This document shows positions 1-10,540 of a stretch of 64,000 nucleotides of DNA, one piece after another. Position 1 is the stretch's first letter, and every line of letters begins with the position of its first letter. A program made the translations under genes and the position numbers. Source of the stretch: Elymus sibiricus (lineage: Eukaryota; Streptophyta; Magnoliopsida; Poales; Poaceae); the NCBI GenBank assembly GCA_039707655.1, contig CM077665.1, positions 86,057,954 through 86,121,953 of the forward strand. Reading direction: 5' to 3'. Below the pieces are notes generated by a model. It saw only the letters and a list, made by a program, of their open reading frames with translations, ran no database searches and was not told the origin of the DNA.

Positions 1-52
1 TTTGCGGCTAATGCAACAATCCTTTCGTATTAAACTTGTAGGCTAATGCAGA

Positions 53-869
53 GTCTATGGACTCCGAATTGAGACAAGTCGCTAATGGTTTTGACTATAA
101 GGTCCGTTCATTTGACAAATACGACATCAACGGGTATCGCTTTCATACTTTTGGCAAAGAGCTATCTATGGCCGACCGAAAGTCTACAAATTGTTGTGTC
201 TCCGCTGTCGGCGAAGGAGGGGTCGAGTATTATGGAAGAGTTGAAGCAATTTATGAACTTACATTCTTTGGTGAAAACTCACCAAACGTCGTAGTCTTCA
301 AATGTTATTGGTTCCAGCCGAAGGAGACTAGAAGGACTCATGAACATATAGGGCTAGTCAAAATCAAACAAAGCACCCATTTAGATGTTCCCGATGTCTA
401 TATTACGGCTCAACAGGCGACCCAAGTTTTCTATCTACCGTGGGCCTGCCAAACTGATCCAAATCTGAATGGTTGGGATGTCGTTTATGATGTGCCGCCA
501 CATTTTAGACCACCTCCCCTCAATGAAGATGATTATGAACCTCACATTAACCCAGACACATATGAAGGAGAATTCTTCCAAGAAACACGTGTTTCCAAAA
601 AACGTTTCAAGAACCGCTCTACTTCACCCCAAAACATTGAGGTAGACAGCGACAGTGAATCCGACTTCACCCCTGAGCCGGAACAAGAAGAGACGGAAGA
701 AGAAGAGGTTACTGCTGCGGATGACCTATCAATGCTTGACCGATTACATAAAGGAGGCCTTCTACATGTTGATGCATTTATTGATGATGCTGATGAGCAC
801 GTCATTACTGATAGTGATGATGATTATGCATTTATTGATCCCGGAGCATATATAGACGATGAAGATTAA
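53..869 (+). CDS. TNP2-like CACTA transposase, C-terminal exon (DUF4216-type)
   Basis: This is the last exon of a TNP2-type transposase gene whose upstream exons lie left of the window. The exon probably starts after the acceptor AG at 51-52 (TAATGCAG). The frame is open to TAA at 867-869. Near the start of the open frame is KYDINGYRFHT, followed by a cysteine-containing stretch and FYLPWACQTDPNLNGWDVV, the pattern of the DUF4216 domain found C-terminal in plant CACTA transposases. The last 80 residues or so are acidic (EEETEEEEV, DSDDDY) and low in complexity. No stop or frameshift is visible in this exon. The DDE-type catalytic region is not in the window. The TNP1-like gene follows about 130 bp downstream on the same strand, the usual CACTA order. 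Confidence 0.8.
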
Positions 870-999
870 CATTAGTAATGTCAGGTATTCAATTATTATT
901 ATGTACATATATATTATTAATTAGTTCATGTTATTAGGTATTCAATTTTTATATGTTGTACTAATTTCGTTTACTCTTTGTCATTGCAGGTGTTGACAG

Positions 1000-3352
1000 A
1001 TGGTGGGCGCGGGTCGAGAGCGCTCTGAGCCTCCTTCCTCGGCGTGTGCTGGGAGGGGTGCTATTATTTCACCCGAGCACCTCCGGAGAGCGCTGGTACA
1101 CAGTATGCAGGCACCTCCGGAGGGCGCTTCTTCTTCGGCCGGGAGAGGTCGGGGGAAGACGAAGAGGGGTGCTAGAGGTGGACGTGGCGGCGGGAGAGGT
1201 AGGAAGGCTGCTGCGCCTTCCTCGCCGCCACCCCCAGCTGATTCTCCCGACCACAGGAGTGCTCCGTCTAACTTGGACCCGTCTCGGACTCCTGTCCACG
1301 AGCCTCGGGCCGACGAGCCTCGGGTCGCCGAGCCTTCGTCCTAGGAGACTCCGGTCCCAGAGTCTTCGTCCCACGTGACTCCGGAGGCTAGTGGCCATGC
1401 TGATGGTGGCGAGGACAGCTTTTCTGAGGATAGCTATAGCGAGGGCGAGCTGGTTGAGGAGGGCAAGAAGGTCTACCAGCGTGGTGGTACAAAGCTCCCG
1501 CCCGTGCCGGTGACCCGCGATCAGAGGTGGTTGATTGTGCCTAATGGGGAGAAGTAAGTGCATTTACTCTTTTTTAACCTTTTGCCTTCATGTTTCTTCA
1601 AATTAATATCTAATGTGTTGGCCTTGTCATACTGCAGGGGTTGGACACACGCCCCTGGTGTCCGCAAGCCCAACCAGGTCCTTGGTGTGCTTTGCTGGCA
1701 CCACTTCTCGGGGTGGGTCACGTTGCCCGGTGAGGGTGAGGTTCGACAGCTAGCACTGAGCTGGGAGCTGTACGTGGCTGCCCCAGCCCCGCCGGAGGAG
1801 AGGGTCGACGGTGTCTTGTGCGAGACGGTGGCCGACATTGTGATCCGGCGGTTTTGGGTAATTTCTCCTTTACATAATTAAAAATCAACAACACCTAGTG
1901 ATTGTACTAATCAGTGTTGTCTTGTTTGATTGCAGACCTTCTATAGGTGTCTTGAGGAACACGAGGCAGACGTGGCTATTGTTCTCATAGCCGAGTGCAA
2001 GCGCCTATTTCAGAACTTACGGCACGAGGCTCGGGTGCAGGCTATTCGAGACTACTATGCCTCGACTAACATTAAGAGGGCCAAGAAGAAGTGCCGCGCC
2101 AAACTTCTGAGTAAGGAGAAGTACATGAAGGTAATTACCTATTCTTAAGGCCTTGTAATTAGTTTCCTTGATTTGATTCATAGGCGTAGCGCTGAAATTT
2201 CTCTTGTCTAACTTAGGTGCCCCGAGATGGTGTGCGGATAGGATGGACTGTTGGGAGGCGTTGGTGGATGAGTGGTGCTCTCCCCAATGGCTAGCCGTCC
2301 ACAATAAGGCCAAGGATAAGCGTGCCCAAATGAAAGGTGTGCCACACCATCAAGGGAGCTCCAACCTGTTTGAGTTTGGTTATCACTGGGTATGTGGTTT
2401 GCTTCATGATTCATGCAATTTCATTCTTCATGCTAGCTTGAGCCCTTAACTAATATTTTGTTCCTCTCTTTTAGGGGCGACACAACAAGAAGGAGGTGTC
2501 ACCGCTGTTCGACCTCTATGCCATGGCCCATACTGCCCCGTACAAGAAGGCCAGGGCATTCTCTGAGGAAGACCTCGATCATCCAGAGAGCTTCAGCAAC
2601 ATCTCCTCCCACAACAAGCTCGTGAGGTACAGAGATGAGGGGAAGACGAGGAAAGGGGAGGACTTCAACCCGAGCCAGAGTCCTTTTGATCTAGAGCTCA
2701 TGATGATATCTGGTGGCGGGAGGCCCCATGGCTCGATAGCCATTGGGGATGGACTGATACGTTGTCCTAGAACTCTCCCGGAGATCAAGAAGCGCCAGAC
2801 GAGCTCCGATCCTGAGATAAGGCCTCGTCCACGGCCAATGGAGCTCGCCATCGAGGCTAGGGCCCAGGAGCTTCTGGCGGAGGCAAACAGGCAGGCGGCG
2901 GAGAGGGAGAGGGACATGGAGGAGAGGACGGCTAGGCTGTTGGAGGAGGAGAGGAACCGGAACGACGCGTCTCACCGGGCCCTATACAAGCTCCTCGTGG
3001 TAAGTTTCTCCTGCATATTAGCCAAATCATGCACGTAATGTTCGTTTCATCACTAACTAATATGACTGACTCGTGAAAACAAAATGTGCAGACCGTGTGC
3101 CAGAACAATGGTCAGACCCCTCCGTCGATGCCCCAGATTGGTATAGCGCCCACGGTGAGTTTCATTTGAATGGTCATTAGTTACTAGTATTCACATTTGA
3201 GTTGCATCATGCTAACGAGACATTGCAAATGATCTTTGGTGCAGCATGCCTCCCGACAAGCATCGACCGATCCTTCTGCGTCTGCCGCAACCCCGACCGG
3301 TCCTTCTCCGTCTCACACTGGCGCAAACCCGACCGCTCCTTCACCTCCGTGA
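1000..3352 (+). pseudogene. TNP1-like CACTA accessory protein (Transposase_24 type), broken
   Basis: This is the second gene of the CACTA element, in seven inferred exons: 1000-1553, 1638-1857, 1936-2130, about 2217-2399, 2475-2999, 3092-3154 and 3245-3352. Each junction has GT/AG borders and, except at exon 4, keeps frame. Exon 1 encodes a basic, Pro/Arg-rich leader. Exons 2-5 carry the plant transposase Ptta/En/Spm pattern (DQRWLIVPNG, GWTHAPGVRKPNQVLG, then SPLFDLYAMAH), and exon 5 ends in a Glu/Arg-rich coiled-coil-like segment. Proteins of this family bind subterminal repeats and assist the TNP2-type transposase. Damage: an in-frame TAG at 1342-1344, and a one-base frame conflict at the start of exon 4, where the WCSPQW motif is in a different frame from the spliced reading. 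Another donor at 3358 and an acceptor just before 4261 could extend the gene through the repeat array. The exon model is inference. Confidence 0.7.
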
Positions 3353-3384
3353 TGATGGTAAGTTTTCCCAAGTGTTTTGCTTAA

Positions 3385-4115
3385 CAAATGCATACTTAGC
3401 TTAAGAAATGACCTATTTAGCTCCAAAATGACCTATACTTAGCTTATTTTCCTCGAAAATGACATAATAACCTTACTTAGCTCCAAAATGACATATTTTA
3501 CCTAGGATAGCTATAAAATGACCTATACTTAGCATTTTTTCCTCCAAAATGACTTAATATGCTTAGTTAGCTAAAAAATGGCATAACTACCTAGGATAGC
3601 TCAATAATGATCTATACTTAGCTTAGCTAGTTCATTTATGACATAATTAGCTTACTTAGGTAAAAATGGCATAATAATCCTTGGTTTAGCTCCAAACTGT
3701 CATATCATTAGTTTATTTTCCTCCAAAATGACAAAATAACCTTACCTAGCTCCAAAATGACCGATTTTAACTAGGATAGCTCAAAAATGACCTACACTTA
3801 CCATTTTGTCCTCCAAAATGAATAAATATGCTTAGTTAGCTCAAAAATGGCATAACTACCTAGGTTAGCTCAAAAATGACCTATACTTAGCTTCTTTAGT
3901 TCATTTATGACATACTTAGCATACTTAGGTCAAAAATGGCATAATAATCTTGGTTACCTCCAAAATGACATTGACTTAGCTTATTTTCCTCAAAAATGAC
4001 ATAATAACCTTACTAACCTCCAAAATGACCTATTTACCTAGCTTAGCTCTAAAATGACCTACATTTACCATTTTTACCTAGCTTAGCTAAAAAAATGGCA
4101 TAATTACCTAAGTTA
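3385..4115. repeat. Degenerate tandem array, AAAATGACCTATACTTAGCT-type units
   Basis: About 730 bp of AT-rich tandem repeats with a core near AAAATGAC(C/A)TA followed by TTAGCT, recurring roughly every 30-35 bp. Larger blocks recur about every 230 bp (compare 3480-3640 with 3720-3880). It lies after the last clear TNP1-like exon, within its 3' UTR or a last intron. CACTA elements often carry such internal arrays. I see no coding capacity in it. Confidence 0.8.
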
Positions 4116-4121
4116 CCTTCG

Positions 4122-4189
4122 TTAGAAGAAGAAGAAGATAAAGAAGAGGAGAAAAAGAAAGAGAAGAAAAATTCTTCTTCTTCTACTTC

Positions 4190-4221
<32 letters not shown>

Positions 4222-4240
4222 CTTGTTCTTCTTTTAACTT
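4122..4240. repeat. Inverted GAA/TTC triplet block
   Basis: A purine strand (GAAGAAGAAG, about 4122-4168) is followed directly by a pyrimidine strand (TTCTTCTTC, about 4170-4240), so the two halves can pair as a long imperfect hairpin. The following 4241-4596 is AT-rich, has a short TA microsatellite near 4529-4545, and holds no convincing gene. Confidence 0.85.
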
Positions 4241-4596
4241 TCTTCTTTCCCAATTTGCAGATTTGCTTTAGATCACGGAAGCTTGCGTTGATGGAGTCTA
4301 CTCTTCTCCTTGTCCTTCCTTTTTGTTTTGATTTTGTAGGATGAACAATGTGAAACTTGCTACCTATATATGTATGTATGGATGAAACCATTGTATGCTT
4401 GTTATTGGATATATGTTGGCTATATATATATGTTGGATATGGACTTTTGAGTTGGTATGTATATGTGTTGGATGATCCTATCCATATGGCAGGGATATGT
4501 ATGCTTGTTGAAAGTATTTTCAAATGTATATATATATATATATCTGTGAAATTGATTGAATTTAAGAAAAAACAGAAAAAACAGGGGCAGTACAGG

Positions 4597-5206
4597 CACT
4601 TTGCCGTCCGCTGGCAGACGGCAAAGAGTTTGCCGTCTGCCAGCAAACGGCAAAGCTGCCACATGGCAGCTACCTGTGCAACCTGGGGGGCACTGGGCTG
4701 GCCAATGTGGTTGCTTTGCCGTCTGCTGGCAGACGGCAAAGAACTTTGCATCTTTGCCGTCTGCCAGCAGACGGCATAGCGAGCCACGTGGCAGCTACCT
4801 GGGGGGAACCTGGGCTGGCCTATGTGGTTGCTTTGCCGTCTGCTGGCAGACGGCAAAGAACTTTGCATCTTTGTCGTCTGCCAGCAGACGGCATAGCGAG
4901 CCACGTGGCAGCTACCTGGGGGGAACCTGGGCTGGCCTATTTGGCCTCTTTGCCGTCTGCTAGCAGACGGCAAAGCACGCCGTTAACCCCTTAACGGACC
5001 TAAGCTGCCACGTGTGCCGTCCATGCCCTTTGTCATCTGCTGGCAGACGGCAAAGACCTTTGCATCTTTGCCGTCTGCCAGCAGACGGCAAAGTGCCCTT
5101 TAGCGTAGCTTGTTCAGCCGGATGTGGTGCCGTCTGCTGGCTGACGGCAAAGACCTTTGCCGTCCTCCATGCATGCCTTTGCCGTCAGCCATGGCAGACG
5201 GCAAAG
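4597..5206. repeat. CACTA subterminal palindrome array
   Basis: At least ten copies or half-copies of a 27-bp palindrome of the type TTTGCCGTCTGC-N3-GCAGACGGCAAA, alternating with GC-rich spacers that contain GCCACGTGGCAGC. Two blocks of about 117 bp (roughly 4698-4814 and 4815-4931) are near-identical tandem copies, and a third starts at 4932. In CACTA elements such subterminal repeats are binding sites for the TNP1/TNPA-type protein. Their position directly inside the terminal repeat fits that role. Binding itself is inferred. Confidence 0.88.
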
Positions 5207-5208
5207 AT

Positions 5209-5224
5209 CCTGATTCCAGTAGTG
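5209..5224 (-). repeat. CACTA terminal inverted repeat
   Basis: CCTGATTCCAGTAGTG reads CACTACTGGAATCAGG on the minus strand. It marks the right end of the transposon. Its partner is left of the window. Confidence 0.9.
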
Positions 5225-5232
5225 AAGGATTT

Positions 5233-5251
5233 CGGGCGCCGTTGTCGGGGA
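5233..5251 (+). other. Primer-binding site, tRNA-Asp type (RLG-A)
   Basis: CGGGCGCCGTTGTCGGGGA resembles the complement of the tRNA-Asp 3' end (TGGCGCCGTTGCCGGGGA), the primer typical of Athila-type elements. It has two or three mismatches. It is the first recognisable piece after the CACTA end. Confidence 0.75.
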
Positions 5252-5352
5252 GTATCATCAACTTACTATCAAGTACCTTCTCACAAATTATCATTCACTT
5301 TTATCTTTGCTAGTTTACTTGCTTCGCTTGTTACTTTGCTTGCTTGGTCACC

Positions 5353-5583
5353 ATGTCTCAAGATAATACCAAGTTGTGTGACTTCTCGAATACTAGTAAC
5401 AATGATTTTATTAGTACTCCTATACCACCCTCCACTAGTGCGGGGTTTTATGATATTAATGCTGCATTGCTAAATCTTGTGATGAAAGAACAATTTTCCG
5501 GAAGTCCTAATGAGGATCCAGTTGCGCATCTCAATAATTTTGTTGAATTATGTGATATGCAAAAGAAAAAGGATATGGCTAAC
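5353..5583 (+). pseudogene. RLG-A gag, N-terminal 77 residues, interrupted
   Basis: The capsid-precursor reading frame starts MSQDNTK after GGTCACC and stays open to the RLG-B insertion. It ends at KKKDMAN, with the stop supplied by the LTR of RLG-B (TGA at 5584). EDPVAHLNNFVELC is the start of the retrotransposon gag domain. The remainder (VVKLKLFPFSL onwards) lies at 57640, more than 52 kb away, which shows that one gag gene was split by insertion. An upstream in-frame ATG at 5344 is possible. I prefer 5353 because RLG-C uses the same GTCACCATG context. Confidence 0.85.
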
Positions 5584-6465
5584 TGATACGTCCATTTTGC
5601 ATCATGATTTCCTACTATTATTTATTATGTTTTGTTGAATAATAATGCCTTGGGGAGTGATTGTAATGCCATTTCTCTCATAATATGCAAGGTTTACACA
5701 AAGAGGGAGAATACCAGCAGCTGGAATTCTGGACCTGAAAAAAGCACATCAGAGATACCTATTCTGCACATCTCCAATGGAGGTGAAACTTTATGGAGAT
5801 TATTTTTGGAATTAATAAAAAAACTGGAGCAAAGAACTACCGGAGGGGGCCACCCTGGTGGGCACAAGACACCAGGGCGCGCCAGGCCCCCCTGGGCACG
5901 CCCTGGTGGGTTGTGCCCTCCTCGGCCCACCTCCGGTGCCCATCTTTTGGTATATAAGCACTTTTGACCTAGAAAAAAATAATATGAGGACTTTCGGGAC
6001 GGAGCGCCGCCATCTCGAGGAGGAACTTGGGCAGGAGCACTTTTGCCCTTCGACGGAGCGATTCCGCCAGGGGAACTTCCCTCCCGGAGGGGGAAATCAA
6101 AGCCATCTTCATCACCAACACCCCTCTCATATTTGGGAGGCCAATATTCATCAACATCTTCAACAGCACCATCTCCTCTCAAACCCTACTTCATCTCTTG
6201 TGTTCAATCTTTGTACCGGAACCTCAGATTGGTTGTTGTGGGTGACTAGTAGTGTTGATTACCTTGCGTAGTTGATTACTATATGGTTGATTTGGTGTAA
6301 GATTATATGTTTAGATCCATTATGATATTTAATACCCATCTGATCTTGAGCATGATTACTATTTGTGAGTAGTTACCTTTGTTCTTGAGGTCACGGGAGA
6401 AGTCATGTTGCAAGTAATCATGTGAATTTGATATGTGTTCGATATTTTGATGATATGCATGTTGT
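5584..6465 (+). repeat. RLG-B 5' LTR, truncated (882 bp)
   Basis: It matches the first 882 bp of the 3' LTR (56116-56997) and stops abruptly at GCATGTTGT, after which protease sequence begins. The remaining 637 bp of LTR, the primer-binding site, leader and gag are missing, so an internal deletion joined LTR to pol. A TATA-like box TATATAAG lies at 5951-5958, with a GC hairpin (CACCAGGGCG...CGCCCTGGTG) about 45 bp upstream. Confidence 0.88.
5951..5958 (+). promoter_or_regulatory. TATA box of RLG-B 5' LTR
   Basis: TATATAAG lies in the LTR, just downstream of a GC-rich inverted repeat. The 3' LTR copy reads TATATAAT near 56485. Activity is inferred from position only. Confidence 0.5.
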
Positions 6466-8472
6466 CTCGGTTAAAATAGGAGTTCATTGCTATCATGGTT
6501 TATGTGATTTGGGTGCTAGTGTGAGTGATATCCCTTTTACCTTATACCAAGAAATTATGGATGAAATAGCACCTGCTGAAATAGAAGACATTGATGTTAC
6601 TATTAAACTTGCTAATAGAGACACCATCACACCACTTGGGATTGTTAGAGATGTTGAAGTCTTGTGTGGGAAAGTAAAATACCCTACTGATTTTCTAGTT
6701 CTTGGTTCCCCACAAGATGACTTTTGTCCCATTATCTTTGGTAGACCTTTCTTGAGCACCGTCAATGCTAAGATAGATTGTGAAAAACAAAATGTCGGTG
6801 TCAGTTTTGGTGGTGTGTCTCATGAGTTTAATTTTTCCAAATTTAGTAGACAACCACGTGATAGAGCATTATTTAATAAGGATGAAATAATTGGTCTTGC
6901 TTCTATATCCGTGCCTCCTACAGAGCCATTAGAACAATATTTGCTTGACCATGAAAATGATATGCACTTGCGTGAGAGAAATGAAATAGATCAAATTTTC
7001 TTTGAACAATAACCTCTCCTGAAACACAATTTGCCTATTGAAACTCTTGGAGGACCTCCTCCACCTAAAGTGATCCTGTGTTTGAATTAAAGCAATTGCC
7101 CGATACTTTGAAGTATGCTTATCTTGATGAGAAAAAGATATATCATGTTATTATTAGTGCTAACCTTTTAGAACATGAAGAAGAAAGATTATTAAAAGTT
7201 CTAAGGAAGCACCGGGCTGCTATTGGATATACTCTTGATGATCTTAAGGGCATTAGTCCCACTCTATGTCAGCACAAGATTAATATGGAACCTGATGCTA
7301 AACCCGTTGTTGATCATCAACGGCGACTAAATCCTAAGATGAAAGAAGTGGTAAGAACTGAAATATTAATTCTTCTGGAAGCATGTATAATATATCCCAT
7401 AGCTGATAGTAGATGGGTAAGTCCCAATCATTGTGTCCCTAAGAAAGGAGGTATTACCGTTGTTCCTAATGACAAAAATGAACTCATTCCACAAAGAATT
7501 GTCACTGGCTATAAAATGGTAATTGACTTTAGAAAGTTAAATAAAGCTACTAGAAAAGATCATTACCCTCTGCCTTTCATTGATCAAATGCTAGAAAGAT
7601 TATCTAAGCACACACACTTTTGTTTTCTGGATGGATATTCTGGTTTCTCTGAAATACCTGTGTCACAATCCGATCAAGAGAAAACCACCTTTACTTGTCC
7701 TTTTGGAACCTATGCTTATAGACGTATGCCTTTTGGTTTATGCAATGCACCTGCTACCTTTCAAAGATGTATGACTGCTATATTCTCTGATTTTTGTGAA
7801 AAGATTGTCGAGGTTTTCATGGATGATTTTTCCATTTACGGGACTTCTTTTGATGATTGCTTAAGCAACCTTGATCGAGTTTTGTAGAGATGTGAACAAA
7901 CTAATCTCGTCTTGAAATGGGAGAAGTGCCACTTTATGGTTAATGAAGGTATTGTCTTGGGGCATAAAATATCCTAACGAGGTATTGAGGTGGATAAAGC
8001 TAAAGTCGATGAAATTGAGAATATGCCATGTCCTAAAGATACTAAAGGTATTTGAAGTTTCCTTGGTCATGTTCGTTTCTATAGGAGGTTCATTAAAGAC
8101 ATCTCTAAAATTTCTAGGCCTCTTACTAATGGTTTCCAAAAGGATATCCCTTTTGTTTTTGAAGATGATTATGTGGAAGCCATTGAAACACTCAAGAAAG
8201 CCTTAACCTCTGCACCTATCGTTCAACCACCTGATTGGAACTTGCCTTTTGAAATTATGTGTGACGCTAGTGATTATGTTGTTGGTGCTGTTCTAGGACA
8301 AAGAGTTGATAAGAAATTGAATGTTATCCACTATGATAGTAAAACTCTAGACAGTGCCCAACGAAATTATGCTACTACTGAAAAAGTATTTTTAGTAGTT
8401 GTGTTTGCCTGTGATAAATTTAGATCCTATATTGTTTACTCCAAGGTTATTGTTCACACCGATCATGCTGCT
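6466..8472 (+). pseudogene. RLG-B pol: protease, reverse transcriptase, start of RNase H (broken)
   Basis: The first reading frame (ATG 6422, inside the LTR) is a chimera: LTR-encoded residues run into protease. Protease shows the Athila-type catalytic CDLGAS and the IIFGRPFL flap partner, with a stop at 7010. A frame change follows, and reverse transcriptase occupies about 7078-8060: KMVIDFRKLN, FCFLDGYSGF and the catalytic FMDDF. Three stops interrupt RT: TAG 7885, TAA 7975 and TGA 8053. At least the first and third look like CAG>TAG and CGA>TGA changes. RNase H starts at about 8173 (EIMCDASDYVVGAVLG) and is cut at HTDHAA by the LTR of RLG-C at 8473, whose TGA supplies the stop. The frame continues at 38403. 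As an enzyme it is dead. The family assignment is firm. Confidence 0.9.
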
Positions 8473-10048
8473 TGATACGTCTCCAACGTATCCATAATTT
8501 TTGCTTGTTCCATGCTGTTATATTATCATTCTTGGATGTTTTACAATCATTTTATTACAACTTTATATCATTTTTTGGGACTAACCTATTGACATAGTGC
8601 CAAAGTGTCAGTTGCTGTTTTTGCTTGTTTTTTACTTCGCAGGAAATCAGTACCATACGGAGATAAAATGCTGCGGGAATTTTTGTGGATTTTTTCTAGA
8701 CCAGAAGAGACCAGATGGGCCAAAGAATACCAAAAGAGGGGGCCCAGGGTGGCCAGCACCCACAAGGGCACGCCAGAGGCCCCCTGGCACGCCCTAGTGG
8801 GTGCTCGGCCCCTCCGGCACCCCCTCAACCGACTATCGTGCCTATAAATTCCCTGGAAATCCAAAAAACCTTAGAGGAGTCGACGAAAACACAATTCCAG
8901 CTGCCGCAAGTTCCAGAACCTCGAGATCCAATCTAAACACCATCACGGAAGGGTTCATCTTCCTCATAGGTGCCTCTCCGATGATGCGTGAGCAGTCCAC
9001 CATAGACCTTCGGGTCCGTAGGCAGTAGCTAGATGGCTTCTTCTCTCTCTCTTATGATTCTCAATACAATGGTCTCTTGGAGATCTATTTGATGTAAACT
9101 TTTGCAGTGTGTTTGTTGGGATCCGATGAATTTTGAGTTCATGATCAGTTTCTATCCATGAATATTATTTGAGTCTTCTTTGATCTCTTATATGCATGAT
9201 TGCTTATAGCATCGTATTTCTTCTTCGAATATTTGGTTTAGTTAGGCCGACTATATCGATTTTTCTTGCCATGGGAAGAGGTGCTTTCTGATGGGTTCGA
9301 TCTTGCGGTGTTCTTTCCCAGTGACAGAAGGGGCAGCAAGACACGCATGTATCGTTGCTATTAAGGATAACAAGATGGGGTCTATTTCTACATGAATAGA
9401 TCGTGTCTACATCATGTCACCGTTCTTATTGCATTACTCCATTTTGCCATGAACTTAATACACTAGATGCATGCTGGATAGCGGTCGATGTGTGGAGTAA
9501 TAGAGGTAGATGCAGGCAGGAGTCGGTCTATCTATCTTTGACGTGATGCCTATATAATGATCATCGCCTTGGATATTGTCATGACTATTCGATTTTCTAT
9601 CAATTGCCCAACAGTAATTTGTTCACCCACCGTGCGCTATACTCATGAGAGAAGCCACTAGTGAACCCTACGGCCCCCGTGTCTACTTTTCCATCATATT
9701 GCTTTCCGATCTACGTTTTTGCAATCTTTGTTTTCAGATTTACAAAACCAAAAAACCCAAAAATACCTTGCTGCATATTTGCTATTTTTATTTGTGTTCT
9801 TGAGAGATCTATCTCTCCTATCTATCACTACCTAATCTATCTATTTACCGTAGAGAGATTGACAATCTCTCTTTCGCGTCGGGTTGCAAGTATTTGTTGT
9901 TTGTGTGCAGGTGTTGCTTATTGGGTGGTGGTGATCCTCCTACTGGTTCGATAACCTTGGTTTCATAACTAAGGGAAATACTTACCGTCGATGTGCTGCA
10001 TCATCCCTTCCTCTTTGGGGAAATACTGACGCAGTCCAAGCCACGTCA
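8473..10048 (+). repeat. RLG-C 5' LTR (1576 bp)
   Basis: It starts TGATACGTCTCCAACG and ends CCACGTCA directly before the primer-binding site. A TATA box CTATAAAT is at 8842-8849, downstream of an inverted GC repeat near 8757-8802. Small ORFs inside have no recognisable product. Confidence 0.9.
8842..8849 (+). promoter_or_regulatory. TATA box of RLG-C 5' LTR
   Basis: CTATAAAT is found at the equivalent place in the 3' LTR (near 15397) and in the solo LTR (10891-10898). Function is inferred. Confidence 0.5.
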
Positions 10049-10058
10049 AAGGAATTTC

Positions 10059-10076
10059 TGGCGCCGTTGTCGGGGA
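10059..10076 (+). other. Primer-binding site, tRNA-Asp type (RLG-C)
   Basis: TGGCGCCGTTGTCGGGGA starts 10 bases after the LTR end. It matches the complement of the tRNA-Asp 3' end with one mismatch, the Athila-lineage primer. Confidence 0.85.
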
Positions 10077-10288
10077 GGAAGCAGTCTCTTCTACGTGCCT
10101 ATTGTAGGCGCCGAGGGGACTCCATCATCATCTACCAGGTTCCTAATCACAAATCTCATCTCCTTGCAATTACATTATTTGCCATTTGCCTCTCGTTTTC
10201 CTCTCCCCCACATCACCAATTTGCCATTTTATTCGCCCTCTTTTTCGTTTGCCCTTTTTCTCGTCAGATCTCTTGTTTGCTTGTCACC

Positions 10289-10540
10289 ATGAGTGATTTT
10301 GGTATGGCAGAAATGGATGATGGCAGGACTCCTAAAATTGGACGTCCTGCCAATCTTGATTATAAAACTTTTGTTTTGGGGCAAGGGAACGTTATAGGAA
10401 AAGAAACTATTCAAGAGTTTTTCAATTGCGTTGGGAATTTGACTCTCGATGATACTCCTATTCTGAAAAGAACTAAATCTTATGTGGAAGCTATCTCGGC
10501 GTTAGTTCTAAAACTTGAAAATAGATTTATTCATACCCAT
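10289..10540 (+). pseudogene. RLG-C ORF, N-terminal 84 residues, interrupted by solo LTR
   Basis: It starts MSDFGMAEMDD in a GTCACCATG context and runs open to HTH, where a solo LTR inserted (TGA at 10541). The second half is at 12117-12560 in a frame that joins without shift across the duplicated CCCAT. The product would be about 230 residues, far shorter than a gag-pol. It has no zinc knuckle, protease or polymerase motif. Its place directly after the primer site and leader suggests a reduced gag-like protein of a non-autonomous element, but I cannot see a recognisable gag domain. A polypyrimidine stretch followed by CTCGTCAG lies about 25 bp upstream, the same string that precedes ORF3 of RLG-B. 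Confidence 0.65.

Larger units (their letters stand above)
1..5224 (+). mobile_element. CACTA (En/Spm) DNA transposon, right-hand part
   Basis: The element runs in from the left edge and ends at 5224 with CCTGATTCCAGTAGTG, the reverse complement of a CACTACTGGAATCAGG terminus, the hallmark of CACTA elements. Inside are the 3' exon of a TNP2-like transposase gene, a multi-exon TNP1-like gene, a tandem AT-rich array and a subterminal array of TTTGCCGTCTGC palindromes. The left terminal repeat and the main transposase domain are outside the window. The sequence after the end (AAGGATTTCGGGCGCC) is the primer-binding region of an Athila-type retrotransposon, so this element inserted at the LTR/leader junction of RLG-A. 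AAG at 5225-5227 is a candidate 3-bp target duplication, which cannot be checked without the left end. I do not assign a Triticeae family name. Confidence 0.9.
5225..5583 (+). mobile_element. RLG-A, Athila-type gypsy, left fragment (PBS, leader, gag start)
   Basis: The sequence starts at the primer-binding region (5233-5251), continues through a leader of about 100 bp and enters gag at ATG 5353. It breaks at 5583 where RLG-B starts. The same gag resumes at 57640 in the same orientation. The LTR of RLG-A should lie left of the CACTA element, outside the window. Confidence 0.85.

Noticed and set aside
4122..4973. 283-codon open frame on the minus strand through the CACTA palindromes
   Set aside because: It is made of translated repeat units (SASRRQ) and the GAA/TTC block. 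There are no domains, only array periodicity.
4597..5206. CRISPR-like array of palindromes with spacers
   Set aside because: Plant context, spacers that are themselves repeated, variable unit spacing and an adjacent CACTA terminus show a transposon subterminal array.
9661..9954. ORFs repeated near 9661 and 38016
   Set aside because: They lie in the RLG-C LTRs. The reading frames differ between copies and no domain is present.
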